DNA from: Tannerella sp.
GTDB taxonomy: Bacteria; Bacteroidota; Bacteroidia; Bacteroidales; Tannerellaceae
Length of the DNA stretch: 17,375 nucleotides
Direction: 5' to 3'
Assembly: GCA_031268395.1 (NCBI GenBank)
Contig: JAIRXI010000316.1
Location: 1 to 17,375, forward strand
Part shown: piece by piece, positions 1 to 7,215 of the stretch
Layout: every line of letters starts with the position of its first letter
Numbering within the stretch: the first letter of the stretch is position 1
Program-made: the position numbers and the translations under genes
Notes under the pieces: model-generated
Seen by the model: only the letters and a program-made list of their open reading frames with translations
The model's database searches: none
What the model was told of the DNA's origin: nothing

Positions 1-1
1 C

Positions 2-208
2 GGAATTACAAGAGCGCTTGCTGCGACTACTTTCTTCTTTATATTCATTCTTTTTATTACGGAATGGCACCACCGAGAAAGAGAACATGGATTGAATATA
101 CGTGTTAAAAACCAGGCGATGCGATATGCCATATATATTGCCCTGTTAATGGCTGTCTTATTTTTTCATGCAACCGAACCGGCTACTTTTGTATATTTTC
201 AATTTTAA
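2..208 (+). CDS. MBOAT-family membrane O-acyltransferase, C-terminal fragment
   Basis: An open frame enters from the left edge and ends at TAA 206-208, giving the last 68 residues of a protein. The sequence is strongly hydrophobic, with two membrane-type stretches separated by a short charged segment (EWHHREREHG), and it ends in FVYFQF. A C-terminus of this type (aromatic, ending in YFQF) is what I know from AlgI/DltB-like MBOAT acyltransferases of Bacteroidota. These proteins transfer acyl groups, usually acetyl, across the inner membrane to extracellular polysaccharides. The catalytic His region lies outside the window, so the family call rests on the C-terminus plus the next gene, an SGNH/DltD-like protein 12 bp downstream, which is the usual partner. 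Base composition is AT-rich compared with the rest of the window. Confidence 0.6.
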   Translation, partial: GITRALAATTFFFIFILFITEWHHREREHGLNIRVKNQAMRYAIYIALLMAVLFFHATEPATFVYFQF

Positions 209-220
209 TATATTGTTCAG

Positions 221-1150
221 ATGAAACGTTTCTTCAAAAAAATAATAATATTAGGCCTTATATTTGGCTGCACCATGTCATTTCTTGTAATATTAATTAT
301 AATCTCACTTCATGATCGGAATCCCTATATCATGGAATTTTTTATAAAGCGGGAAATGCTTATTGCTAAGCATCGTCAAAAAAGGCCTTCCATAATTTTA
401 CTTGGAGGATCAAATGTTGCATTTGGGTTTAACAGCGAGATGATTCAGGAAGCGTTGGATTTACCAGTTATTAATACTGGATTAGGCGTAGGATTGGGAC
501 TTAAATTTATGCTGGACAACACTTCAAAATATCTTGCTGAAGGAGATATTTTAGTTATAGCTCCAGAATATGAGCACTTTTTTAACAAGTTTGTTTATGG
601 AAAAACAGATCTGGCCGTCCTGTTTTATTTGGATCCCTCTATAAGTACTGATTTTGATATGAAGCAGTTTAAAATTATGATAGATTGCACAAAAGATCTT
701 ATTCCGCTTCCGAGATTTTTCCCAAAACAAATAAACAAACAGAGCTACCATGCTTCCTGCTTTAATGAATATGGCGATTATGTATGCCACTGGACCATGC
801 CTTCCCACCCTTATATACTACATGCTTCACTCGCCGATTTCAAGACAATAAACACGAATTTTCTGGATTACTATGAAAACGCAGTTACCGCTTTACGCAG
901 CCAGGGCATACAGGTCGTCATCATCCCACCCTCATTAGCCGAAACCTCTTACAATACGATAAAAGAAAGGCTGCTCCCTCTATTTTCCGAATTTGAAAAG
1001 CGGGATTTGAGTTTTTCAATTTCCCCGCAGGAATTCGTATATCCCGATTCCCTGTTTTTTGATATATGTTATCATTTGGGATATGAAGGCGTACTGATTC
1101 GCACAAATCAACTTATAACATTGATGAAGACCGGCGGATTCGTACGGTGA
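221..1150 (+). CDS. Membrane-anchored SGNH/DltD-like protein, probable partner of the upstream MBOAT acyltransferase
   Basis: A 309-residue protein with a basic N-terminus and one membrane segment (about residues 8-30), so the body should face the periplasm. Hydrolase-type landmarks are visible: GGSN at 62-65 with S64 as the likely nucleophile, an N85-x-G87 block, and a C-terminal D281-x-x-x-H285 (DICYHL) matching the Asp/His block of SGNH and DltD-like proteins. Such proteins are commonly encoded beside MBOAT transferases and complete O-acylation of cell-surface polysaccharides. The start at 221 lies 12 bp after the MBOAT stop, so the two genes are probably cotranscribed. The first two thirds are markedly AT-rich, unlike the genes from 1307 onward, which suggests a different history such as an exchanged surface-polysaccharide locus. 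The acceptor polymer is unknown. Confidence 0.6.
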   Translation: MKRFFKKIIILGLIFGCTMSFLVILIIISLHDRNPYIMEFFIKREMLIAKHRQKRPSIILLGGSNVAFGFNSEMIQEALDLPVINTGLGVGLGLKFMLDNTSKYLAEGDILVIAPEYEHFFNKFVYGKTDLAVLFYLDPSISTDFDMKQFKIMIDCTKDLIPLPRFFPKQINKQSYHASCFNEYGDYVCHWTMPSHPYILHASLADFKTINTNFLDYYENAVTALRSQGIQVVIIPPSLAETSYNTIKERLLPLFSEFEKRDLSFSISPQEFVYPDSLFFDICYHLGYEGVLIRTNQLITLMKTGGFVR

Positions 1151-1230
1151 AAAGACAAATCTGGTCATGTTGATTTTTCCGTTCACGCCATGGAGAAGCA
1201 TGTACTGCACGTTTGTTCTGAAAAAAAACA

Positions 1231-1260
1231 GGAGAAATGCTTTCTCCATATCTTTTTTTT
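1231..1260 (+). terminator. Intrinsic terminator after the SGNH-like gene
   Basis: A perfect 7-bp stem GGAGAAA (1231-1237) / TTTCTCC (1241-1247) with a 3-base loop is followed by a T-rich tract with eight consecutive T ending at 1260. A run of A (1221-1228) precedes the stem, so it could also act on the opposite strand, but no minus-strand gene ends here. It separates the acylation pair from the downstream foldase gene. Confidence 0.7.
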
Positions 1261-1261
1261 A

Positions 1262-1269
1262 TACCTTTG
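1262..1269 (+). promoter_or_regulatory. -7 element (TACCTTTG) upstream of the PpiD-like gene
   Basis: TACCTTTG matches the Bacteroidota TAnnTTTG -7 consensus and lies about 37 bp before the ATG at 1307, which allows a leader of roughly 30 bases. No good TTTG is visible at the expected -33 position, which overlaps the terminator hairpin. The call rests on one element and its position. Confidence 0.45.
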
Positions 1270-1306
1270 TGCCCTTAAGAGAAATATAGTAATGAAATAG
1301 TATAAA

Positions 1307-3442
1307 ATGGCTACATTAGAGAAAATTAGAAACCTGTCGGGCCTGCTGGTAGGAGTTGTCGGACTGGCATTATTTGCGTTTATTATCGGAGACTTTCTGA
1401 ATTCCGGCTCATCGTATTTCAAGACGCCTCCGGATCAGGTGGCAAAAGTAGAAGGTACTTCGATCAATTACAGTTATTATCAGTCTCGGATCGAAGAAAT
1501 GACGAATGTATACAAAATGGGCAACAATACGGGCAACCTGCCGGAAGAGTATCTCTCCCAGATCCGTCAGAGCGTATACAGTTCCCTGATACAGGAAATT
1601 GTGCTGAACGAAGCACTGGACAAACTGGGCATCAGGGTGACGGGTGAAGAATTGTTCGACATGGTTCAGGGAGAAAACGTGTCGCCGATGGTGCAGCAGA
1701 TCCCGCTGTTTACCGACCCCCAAACCGGCGTGTTCAACAAGGCACGAGCGCTGAATATCCTGAAAACCATCGAAAACCTGGATGCCGCGCCGCAGGAACA
1801 GCGGGCAGAGCTTGAAAGCCTGCGCAACTACTGGCTGTTCTGGGAGCGGAATATCAAGCAGCAGCGCCTCCAGGAAAAATATACCACGCTGCTTGCCAAA
1901 GCCATTGTGGCAAATCCGCTCGAAGCCAAAAACGCATACGAAGGAGGGCTGGAAAGTTCGGATATCATATTTGCCATGCAGTCTTATGCAACCGTTCCTG
2001 ATTCGCTGGTAAGCGTCAGCGATGCCGAGGCGAAAAGACTCTACGATCAGCGCAGGGAGCAGTTCAGGCAGAAGGAAGCCCGGATTATGGACTACATCTC
2101 CGTAGACATCCGTCCGAGCGAAGACGACTTTCAGAAAGTCGGCGAAGACAGCGAGAAGGTCAGGGAAGAACTGTCGAGTACGCATACGATCACAGAAATG
2201 ACCAACATTCGTCCGGAAATGAAGTACGTCGACGCCTTCAAGTCGGAAAAGACGCTGGATCCGGATATCGCCTCGTTTGTGGCCAAAGCGGAGATCAACG
2301 AAGTGGAAGGCCCCGTCTTCAAGGATGACAGCTATCGCTTGTGCAAGTTGGTGGACAAAACGGTTGCACCCGATTCCGTGAAAGTCAGCCATATCTTTTT
2401 GACGGCACAATCCGGAAGCGATGTAACCGCACTGGCCGACAGCCTGCTGAACGTCCTGAAGGCGGGAGGCAGTTTTGAAGAGTTGTCGACCGAACATTCC
2501 GCCGACCGGCAAAGCGTAGCGAACGGCGGTGAGGTAGGCTGGTTCACCGATGAAATTGCGTTGACACAAATCGGAGAAGATTTCAGGAACGCCATTTTTT
2601 CGGCGCCGCTGAATCAGCCCGTGATCGCAAAAACGTCGTTCGGGACGCATATTATCAAAATAACAGAACAAACCGCCAGCGTGCCCAAGTACAAAGTAGC
2701 AGACATCACGCTGCAGGTCACGCCCAGCACGAAGACATACGGATTTATTTACAATGAATTGAACCAGTTCCTGTCCAGAAACAACACGGCTGAAAAAATA
2801 AGCCAGTCGGCCGGAGACGCCGGTTACAGCCTGGTGCCGAACGTGAGGGTTACAACCGAAGACCGGACGATCGGCTCCGTACCCGATTCGCGCCAGGTCA
2901 TTCGCTGGGCATTTGAAAGCGCTCGCAAAGACGAAGTATCCACGATTTTCGAATGCAAGAGCCATTTCGTCATCGCCGTCCGCAAGAGCGCTTTGCCGGA
3001 AGGATACCAGCCGTTTGCATCGGTGGCTTCCATGCTGAAATACGAGCTGGTTGCCCGGGAAAAAGGAGAAGAAATCGCGACAGGGCTGAAAGAAAAAAAT
3101 CTCCGAACGCTGGATGCCTGCGCTCAGGCCATGAATGCGACGCCAGATACGGTAAAATTCATCAGCATGAATACGTCCCGGATTACGGGTATCGGTTTGG
3201 AGCCGGCACTGAATGCGGAAATTGCATACGCCCCGATAGATCAGTTGACGGGGCCAGTCGTCGGAAATAACGGCGTGTACATGTTCACCGTGACGAACCG
3301 GGTGGAAGAAGCCAGGGAATACGACGAACAGCAGGAAATTCGCGCGCTGGAAGCCGGCAATGCCTACCGTGTTGGATATCAGGCCGTACAGGAATTGATA
3401 TCCAGGGCCAAAGTCATTGACCGCCGCATCCGTTTTGATTAA
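1307..3442 (+). CDS. Periplasmic peptidyl-prolyl cis-trans isomerase, PpiD/SurA-like
   Basis: A 711-residue foldase. The N-terminus has one uncleaved membrane segment (about residues 11-30), followed by a SurA_N-type helical chaperone region. A parvulin domain spans roughly residues 358-454; it begins with KVSHIFL, contains GGEVGWF and ends with the SFGTHIIKI strand, all typical of rotamases. A second poorly conserved region fills the C-terminal 250 residues. The domain order matches PpiD (inner-membrane anchored, parvulin in the middle) rather than soluble SurA, though the protein is longer than E. coli PpiD. Its likely role is folding of outer-membrane and secreted proteins emerging from Sec. 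It has its own promoter-like element and a downstream terminator, so it is probably monocistronic. In Bacteroidales I recall this gene close to lptC; here lptC lies about 7 kb away on the other strand. Confidence 0.85.
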   Translation: MATLEKIRNLSGLLVGVVGLALFAFIIGDFLNSGSSYFKTPPDQVAKVEGTSINYSYYQSRIEEMTNVYKMGNNTGNLPEEYLSQIRQSVYSSLIQEIVLNEALDKLGIRVTGEELFDMVQGENVSPMVQQIPLFTDPQTGVFNKARALNILKTIENLDAAPQEQRAELESLRNYWLFWERNIKQQRLQEKYTTLLAKAIVANPLEAKNAYEGGLESSDIIFAMQSYATVPDSLVSVSDAEAKRLYDQRREQFRQKEARIMDYISVDIRPSEDDFQKVGEDSEKVREELSSTHTITEMTNIRPEMKYVDAFKSEKTLDPDIASFVAKAEINEVEGPVFKDDSYRLCKLVDKTVAPDSVKVSHIFLTAQSGSDVTALADSLLNVLKAGGSFEELSTEHSADRQSVANGGEVGWFTDEIALTQIGEDFRNAIFSAPLNQPVIAKTSFGTHIIKITEQTASVPKYKVADITLQVTPSTKTYGFIYNELNQFLSRNNTAEKISQSAGDAGYSLVPNVRVTTEDRTIGSVPDSRQVIRWAFESARKDEVSTIFECKSHFVIAVRKSALPEGYQPFASVASMLKYELVAREKGEEIATGLKEKNLRTLDACAQAMNATPDTVKFISMNTSRITGIGLEPALNAEIAYAPIDQLTGPVVGNNGVYMFTVTNRVEEAREYDEQQEIRALEAGNAYRVGYQAVQELISRAKVIDRRIRFD

Positions 3443-3446
3443 ATGC

Positions 3447-3510
3447 AGGCACGTGTCCGTGCCTCCGGAGACGGGAAAGAGGGCTGACCTTTCATATCTC
3501 CGGTTTTTTT
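3447..3510 (+). terminator. Double-hairpin terminator after the PpiD-like gene
   Basis: Directly after the stop there is a perfect 7-bp hairpin AGGCACG (3447-3453) / CGTGCCT (3458-3464) with loop TGTC. It abuts a second stem CCGGAGA (3465-3471) / TCTCCGG (3497-3503), inside which GAAAG (3475-3479) can pair with CTTTC (3489-3493). Seven T follow at 3504-3510. The second, T-tailed hairpin is the probable intrinsic terminator; the first may protect the transcript end or assist. Confidence 0.75.
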
Positions 3511-3544
3511 ACATGATGTATCATCTTTAAATCCTCGTTGTTCC

Positions 3545-4579
3545 ATGAACCTGTTTATTTTTTACGGTATTCTGCTCATTTCTTTTGGAGCGTTCATGTC
3601 GGGAAGTTTTGCCATTCCGTTCGACAAAGTCAGAGCGTGGAAATGGGAAAACTATTGGCTGGCATATTCTTTGTTCGGATACGTGATTGTTCCGTTCCTG
3701 CTTTGTCTGCTGTTTGCGCCGGGCTTTCTGAACGCCCTGGGGCAGGTCCCCGCCGGGGCGTTGAGCACGGTCTTTCTGCTGGGCGCCCTTTACGGGCTGG
3801 CCAATCTCACTTTCGGACTGTCATTGCGTTACCTGGGCATAGCCTTGGGCTACGCACTGTCGCTGGGGCTGATGATGGCCATCGGCACGCTGCTGCCGCC
3901 GCTGCTTGACGGGCGGCTGGGCAAACTGTTTGAAGGCCATGGCGGCGTCCTGCTGCTTGCCGGCATCGCGACCTCGCTGGTGGGCATCGGTCTGTCGGGC
4001 TACGCCGGTTTTCTGAAAAGCCGCCAGGCCGGCGCCACGGAAGGCGTCAATCAGGAATTTCACCTTCGGAAAGGCCTCGGTGCAGCGCTTTTTGTTGGCA
4101 TAACCGGTTCGGCGGCAGCGCTGGGCATCGAACAGGGCGCCCCCATTGCACGCGCCTGCGTGGCCAACGGGACATCTCCGCTGTTTCAGGACGGCGCCGT
4201 CTTTTTGGTGCTGTACAGCGGCGCATTCGTAACCACCCTGCTCTGGTGTCTGTGCCTGTCCGTCAAAAACAAATCTCTGGGAAAGTTTGTGCGACCCGGT
4301 GGCGGATCCCTGTGGATGAACTATCTCTGGTGCGCGCTGGCCGGATTCCTGTGGTACGTCAATTACGTATTCTTCGGGATGGGAAAATCCCGGATGGGCG
4401 AATTTTCTTTTGTCGCCTGGGGCATCCTGATGACGATGACGATCGTGTTTGCCTCCCTGTGGGGACTGTATCGCGGCGAATGGAAGAATGTTTCCCGAAA
4501 GGTCTACCTATTGATGTGGACAGGTTTGGCCGTCCTCATTGCCGCCTCGTTCCTGATCGGAATGAGCAGCAATTCATAG
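3545..4579 (+). CDS. rhaT: RhaT-family L-rhamnose/H+ symporter
   Basis: A 344-residue, highly hydrophobic protein with about ten membrane segments, the same length as E. coli RhaT. The N-terminal segment (FGAFMSGSFAIPF, then WKWENYWL) and the middle block (GALYGLANLTFGLSLRYLG, then ALGYALSLG) match the RhaT branch of the drug/metabolite transporter superfamily. RhaT imports L-rhamnose with a proton. No rhamnose isomerase, kinase or aldolase gene is in this window, so the substrate is a family-level inference and another deoxysugar or related polyol is possible. The start is the first ATG after the terminator; no clear SD or TAnnTTTG promoter is visible in the 34-bp leader. The next gene starts 48 bp downstream on the same strand, which suggests cotranscription with the UROD-like gene. 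Confidence 0.8.
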   Translation: MNLFIFYGILLISFGAFMSGSFAIPFDKVRAWKWENYWLAYSLFGYVIVPFLLCLLFAPGFLNALGQVPAGALSTVFLLGALYGLANLTFGLSLRYLGIALGYALSLGLMMAIGTLLPPLLDGRLGKLFEGHGGVLLLAGIATSLVGIGLSGYAGFLKSRQAGATEGVNQEFHLRKGLGAALFVGITGSAAALGIEQGAPIARACVANGTSPLFQDGAVFLVLYSGAFVTTLLWCLCLSVKNKSLGKFVRPGGGSLWMNYLWCALAGFLWYVNYVFFGMGKSRMGEFSFVAWGILMTMTIVFASLWGLYRGEWKNVSRKVYLLMWTGLAVLIAASFLIGMSSNS

Positions 4580-4627
4580 TTTACAGTTTTGGTTTCCGAT
4601 TATTCACTTATTCATAATGCATACCAA

Positions 4628-5884
4628 ATGACATCACGAGAAAGAGTTTTGGCTAGCATCGCGCATGTTGCCCCGGATCAAGTCCCGGTGGACATGGGCG
4701 CGACCCCCAGTTCCGGCATTTCTGCCATCGCCTATTCCAATCTTGTCAGGCAGCTGGGCAGGGATTTGCCCGTCCTGATTTATGACGTCGTGCAGCAACT
4801 GGCCCGTCCGGACGACACGGTGCTCGACCTGTTCGGGATTGATGTGCTTGACATTGAACGCGCCTTCGACGACCGGCCGGAAGACTGGTATCCCGTCCGG
4901 ATGGCCAATGGCGCGGAAGCCTTCTATCCGAAAAACTTCAGGCCGGCCCTGCTGCCGGACGGCGCCTGGGCAACCTACGACGACGACGGACGGCGGATGC
5001 TGTCGAAGATGCCCGTCGGCGCCACCTTCTTTGACCAGACCTATTTTCCCTACCTCGACGGCTATCCGGACACCTTTGAAGGGTTGGACGCCGAAATGGG
5101 ACGCATCATGTGGTCGCGCGACGTCCACAGCCCGTGGAATCATGCCGGCGAAGCAGACTTTTACCGTCAGCTCCGCGAAAAGGTACTGCTGCTGAGGCAA
5201 CATACCGACAAGGCGCTGATGATTGTCTGCGGCTGCAACCTGTTTGAATGGGGCACTTTCCTGCGACGGATGGACAATTTTCTGATGGATTTGCTGTGCG
5301 AGCCTGACCAGGTGGCCCGCCTGCTCGACGAATTGTTGAAAAGGCATCTGGCTACGCTCGAAAAGGTATGCGCCGCTGTGGGCGACACTGTGGATATCAT
5401 CCGTTTCGGCGACGACCTCGGCATGACCTCAGGCCCCTTCATGAGCGCTGAAACCTACCGGCAGCTTTTCAAGCCCCGGCACAAAATCCTGTGCGACTAT
5501 GTCAGGTCGCACAGCCGGATGCACACTTTCATCCATTCCTGCGGCTCCATTTCCAAACTGATGCCCGACCTGATCGATGCCGGCATTGAGATATTCAACC
5601 CGGTACAGACCAATTCGCGCGACATGTCTCCCCGGTTTCTGAAAGAGGAATTTGGGAAAGACTGCACCTTCTGGGGAGGTGGAATTGAGAATGTCGGTAC
5701 GCTGAATACCGGAAGCCGCGAACAAATCCGCGACCAGGTCTTTGAACGGATGGAAATCTTCTCTGCCGGCGGCGGTTTTGTCTTCAACACAATACACAAT
5801 ATTTTACCGGACGTTCCGCCGGAAAACGTGTTAACACTGTTCGAGGCCGTGGCCGACTTCAACAAACGATACGGCAAGGCGTGA
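4628..5884 (+). CDS. Uroporphyrinogen decarboxylase-fold protein (URO-D family, not HemE)
   Basis: A 418-residue member of the URO-D superfamily. I chose the ATG at 4628 because the protein then begins TSRERVLASIAH..PDQVPVD, the standard N-terminus of this family; an upstream ATG at 4589 would add 13 residues with no family resemblance. The C-terminal half carries a histidine-cysteine motif H303-S-C305-G followed by a DAGIEIFNPVQ strand, and a further Cys at 346. In the MtaA/CmuA branch an H-x-C...C set binds zinc for corrinoid-dependent methyl transfer. The protein is longer than HemE, and the usual HemE N-terminal arginine motif is not obvious. The substrate is unknown. It lies between a sugar transporter and RlmN, and its stop overlaps the first possible rlmN start in a GTGA arrangement. 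A catabolic or methyl-transfer enzyme is more likely than a heme-pathway enzyme. Confidence 0.75.
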   Translation: MTSRERVLASIAHVAPDQVPVDMGATPSSGISAIAYSNLVRQLGRDLPVLIYDVVQQLARPDDTVLDLFGIDVLDIERAFDDRPEDWYPVRMANGAEAFYPKNFRPALLPDGAWATYDDDGRRMLSKMPVGATFFDQTYFPYLDGYPDTFEGLDAEMGRIMWSRDVHSPWNHAGEADFYRQLREKVLLLRQHTDKALMIVCGCNLFEWGTFLRRMDNFLMDLLCEPDQVARLLDELLKRHLATLEKVCAAVGDTVDIIRFGDDLGMTSGPFMSAETYRQLFKPRHKILCDYVRSHSRMHTFIHSCGSISKLMPDLIDAGIEIFNPVQTNSRDMSPRFLKEEFGKDCTFWGGGIENVGTLNTGSREQIRDQVFERMEIFSAGGGFVFNTIHNILPDVPPENVLTLFEAVADFNKRYGKA

Positions 5885-6918
5885 CGGCAGGAAGTACGGT
5901 GTCGAAAATACCTCTGCTGGGCATGACCCCGGACGGATTGAAAGAGGTTGCCGCGGAGGCCGGACTGCCGTCCTACGCGGCGAAACAGATGGCCGATTGG
6001 ATATACCGGAAAAGGGTCGCCTCGATTGGGGAAATGACGAATATTCCAGCAGCCGGGCGCGCACGCCTCGAAGCATCGTATGAAACAGGCGTCTATCCGC
6101 CGGAGAGCCGGATGCAGTCGGCAGACGGCGCCGTGAAGTACCTGTTCCGGACAGCCGGCGGACAGACGGTCGAAGCGGTGTATATCCCGTCCGGTGCACG
6201 GGCGACACTCTGTGTCTCCTCGCAGGCAGGTTGCCGGATGAACTGCCTGTTTTGCATGACGGGCAGGCAGGGTTTTGCCGGCAACCTGACGGTGCATGAG
6301 ATGATCAACCAGATCCATTCGGCGCCGGAATCCGCACTGTTGACCAACATAGTGTTTATGGGGATGGGTGAGCCTTTCGACAATACGAATGCACTGTTGA
6401 GCGTGCTGGAAATTCTGACAGCCCCCTGGGGATACGGCTGGAGCCCAAAACGCATCACCGTCTCGACGGCGGGCCTCATGAGCGGCCTGCAGCGTTTCCT
6501 GGAAGCGAGCGCCTGCCACTTGGCAGTCAGTCTGCATTCGCCCTACCCGGAAGAACGTCTGTCGCTCATGCCGGTAGAAAAGGCGTTTCCCGCCGAGCAG
6601 GTCATCCAACTGATCCGACAGTATGACTTTGCGCATCAGCGACGCGTTTCGTTCGAATACATTCTGTTTGAAGGCAGGAACGATTCGCCCAACCATGCGG
6701 AAGCGCTGGCCCGCCTGTTGCGAGGCATTCCCTGCCGGGTCAACCTGATCCGCTTTCATGCCATCCCCGACGTTCCGCTGCGCAGCAGCAGTCTCCGGCA
6801 GATGGAACTTTTCCGCGACCTGCTGAACGCCAAGGGCATCCTCAGCACCATCCGCACCTCCAGAGGCGAAGACATCCTGGCCGCCTGCGGCATGTTGGGG
6901 AAAAGGAGGGAGAGGTGA
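5881..6918 (+). CDS. rlmN: Dual-specificity RNA methyltransferase RlmN (23S rRNA A2503 / tRNA A37)
   Basis: A 345-residue radical SAM enzyme that methylates C2 of adenosine 2503 in 23S rRNA and A37 of some tRNAs. The CX3CX2C cluster motif is C118-C122-C125, the FMGMGEP SAM-site motif lies at 159-165, and the two mechanistic cysteines are present: C111 (LCVSSQAGC, equivalent to E. coli Cys118) and C336 (AACGML, equivalent to Cys355). The enzyme therefore looks complete. The start is uncertain. GTG 5881 overlaps the UROD-like stop as GTGA, which suits translational coupling. GTG 5899, preceded by AGGAAG at 5889-5894, would give MSKIPLLGMT, closer to family N-termini. No terminator is evident after the stop; the downstream gap holds repeats. 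Confidence 0.93.
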   Translation: MTAGSTVSKIPLLGMTPDGLKEVAAEAGLPSYAAKQMADWIYRKRVASIGEMTNIPAAGRARLEASYETGVYPPESRMQSADGAVKYLFRTAGGQTVEAVYIPSGARATLCVSSQAGCRMNCLFCMTGRQGFAGNLTVHEMINQIHSAPESALLTNIVFMGMGEPFDNTNALLSVLEILTAPWGYGWSPKRITVSTAGLMSGLQRFLEASACHLAVSLHSPYPEERLSLMPVEKAFPAEQVIQLIRQYDFAHQRRVSFEYILFEGRNDSPNHAEALARLLRGIPCRVNLIRFHAIPDVPLRSSSLRQMELFRDLLNAKGILSTIRTSRGEDILAACGMLGKRRER

Positions 6919-6962
6919 AATTACTCAGTAACGTGAAATAAATAACCTGTAATGGGTTGCTC

Positions 6963-7068
6963 TGTCCCGGCAGGACGGGTGATTATGCGGCGTGCCGTTT
7001 TCTACCAACAGTCCGTCCCTGGCCGGGACGGGCCATCGTGCGTGGCGGGCCGTTTTTCCCTGGCAGGC
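6963..7068. repeat. Cluster of GTCCC/GGGAC palindromic repeats
   Basis: Copy 1 (about 6963-6979) has GTCC/GGAC arms. Copy 2 is a strong hairpin CCGTCCC (7013-7019) / GGGACGG (7025-7031) with a 5-base loop. A partial third unit, CCCTGGCAGG, lies at 7058-7067. Copies 1 and 2 are near reverse complements of each other. Each of the later two is preceded by a GCCGTTTT-type stretch (6994-7001 and 7049-7056), which suggests a repeated module of roughly 55 bp. Short GTCCC..GGGAC intergenic repeats are, to my recollection, scattered in Bacteroidales genomes; whether this is the same family needs a genome-wide comparison. Confidence 0.5.
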
Positions 7069-7092
7069 CCTCTTCCGGACACGACGGGGAAG

Positions 7093-7148
7093 TGTCTAAT
7101 GGACATTTTGGGATAAAGTGCGACCATTTGGAATGCACCCGTTTTGGA
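7093..7148. mobile_element. Possible decayed end of an IS21-family insertion sequence
   Basis: After a TGTC (7093-7096) there are three degenerate copies of a 15-16-bp unit: ATGGACATTTTGGGA (7099-7113), GTGCGACCATTTGGA (7118-7132) and ATGCACCCGTTTTGGA (7133-7148). IS21-family elements have ends that begin with TGT and carry several spaced internal repeats bound by the transposase, often with a GGACATTTT-like core. No transposase or helper ATPase gene is present, so at most this is a relic. The repeats are directly visible; the IS assignment is inference. Confidence 0.35.
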
Positions 7149-7215
7149 TACCTGTCAGATTTATGCTACGGTAATTCCGGAGAACTCCCCGGAAACGGAA
7201 CGCAACGGATGAAAT

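Larger units (their letters stand above)
6919..7215. other. Gene-free convergent junction between rlmN and xseA
   Basis: About 300 bp with no convincing gene on either strand. It contains GTCCC-type palindromes (6963-7068), three degenerate 15-16-bp repeats (7099-7148) and a small hairpin with arms TTCCGG (7175-7180) and CCGGAA (7189-7194). That hairpin could mark the end of the xseA transcript, but it lacks a T tract on the minus strand. An open frame at 6957-7262 (+) runs through the repeats, resembles nothing known and overlaps the xseA end, so I do not call it a gene. The small subunit gene xseB, expected after xseA, is not here. Confidence 0.6.

Noticed and set aside
1409..2965. Long open frame on the minus strand (518 codons) opposite the PpiD-like gene
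   Set aside because: It lies entirely antisense to a well-supported foldase, has no recognisable domain, and has the Arg/His/Gly/Phe-rich composition of a shadow frame.
4580..4627. Possible independent promoter for the URO-D gene in the 48-bp gap after rhaT
   Set aside because: A TACAGTTTTG stretch has the wrong internal spacing for TAnnTTTG and no terminator separates the genes, so cotranscription is simpler.
5497..6759. Open frame of 420 codons on the minus strand across the URO-D and rlmN genes
   Set aside because: It crosses the boundary of two real genes on the other strand; composition is rich in Arg, His, Cys and Gln with no family motifs.
6963..7148. Possible CRISPR array in the repeat-rich junction
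   Set aside because: Repeats are few, degenerate and partly inverted, without uniform spacers, and no cas genes are near.
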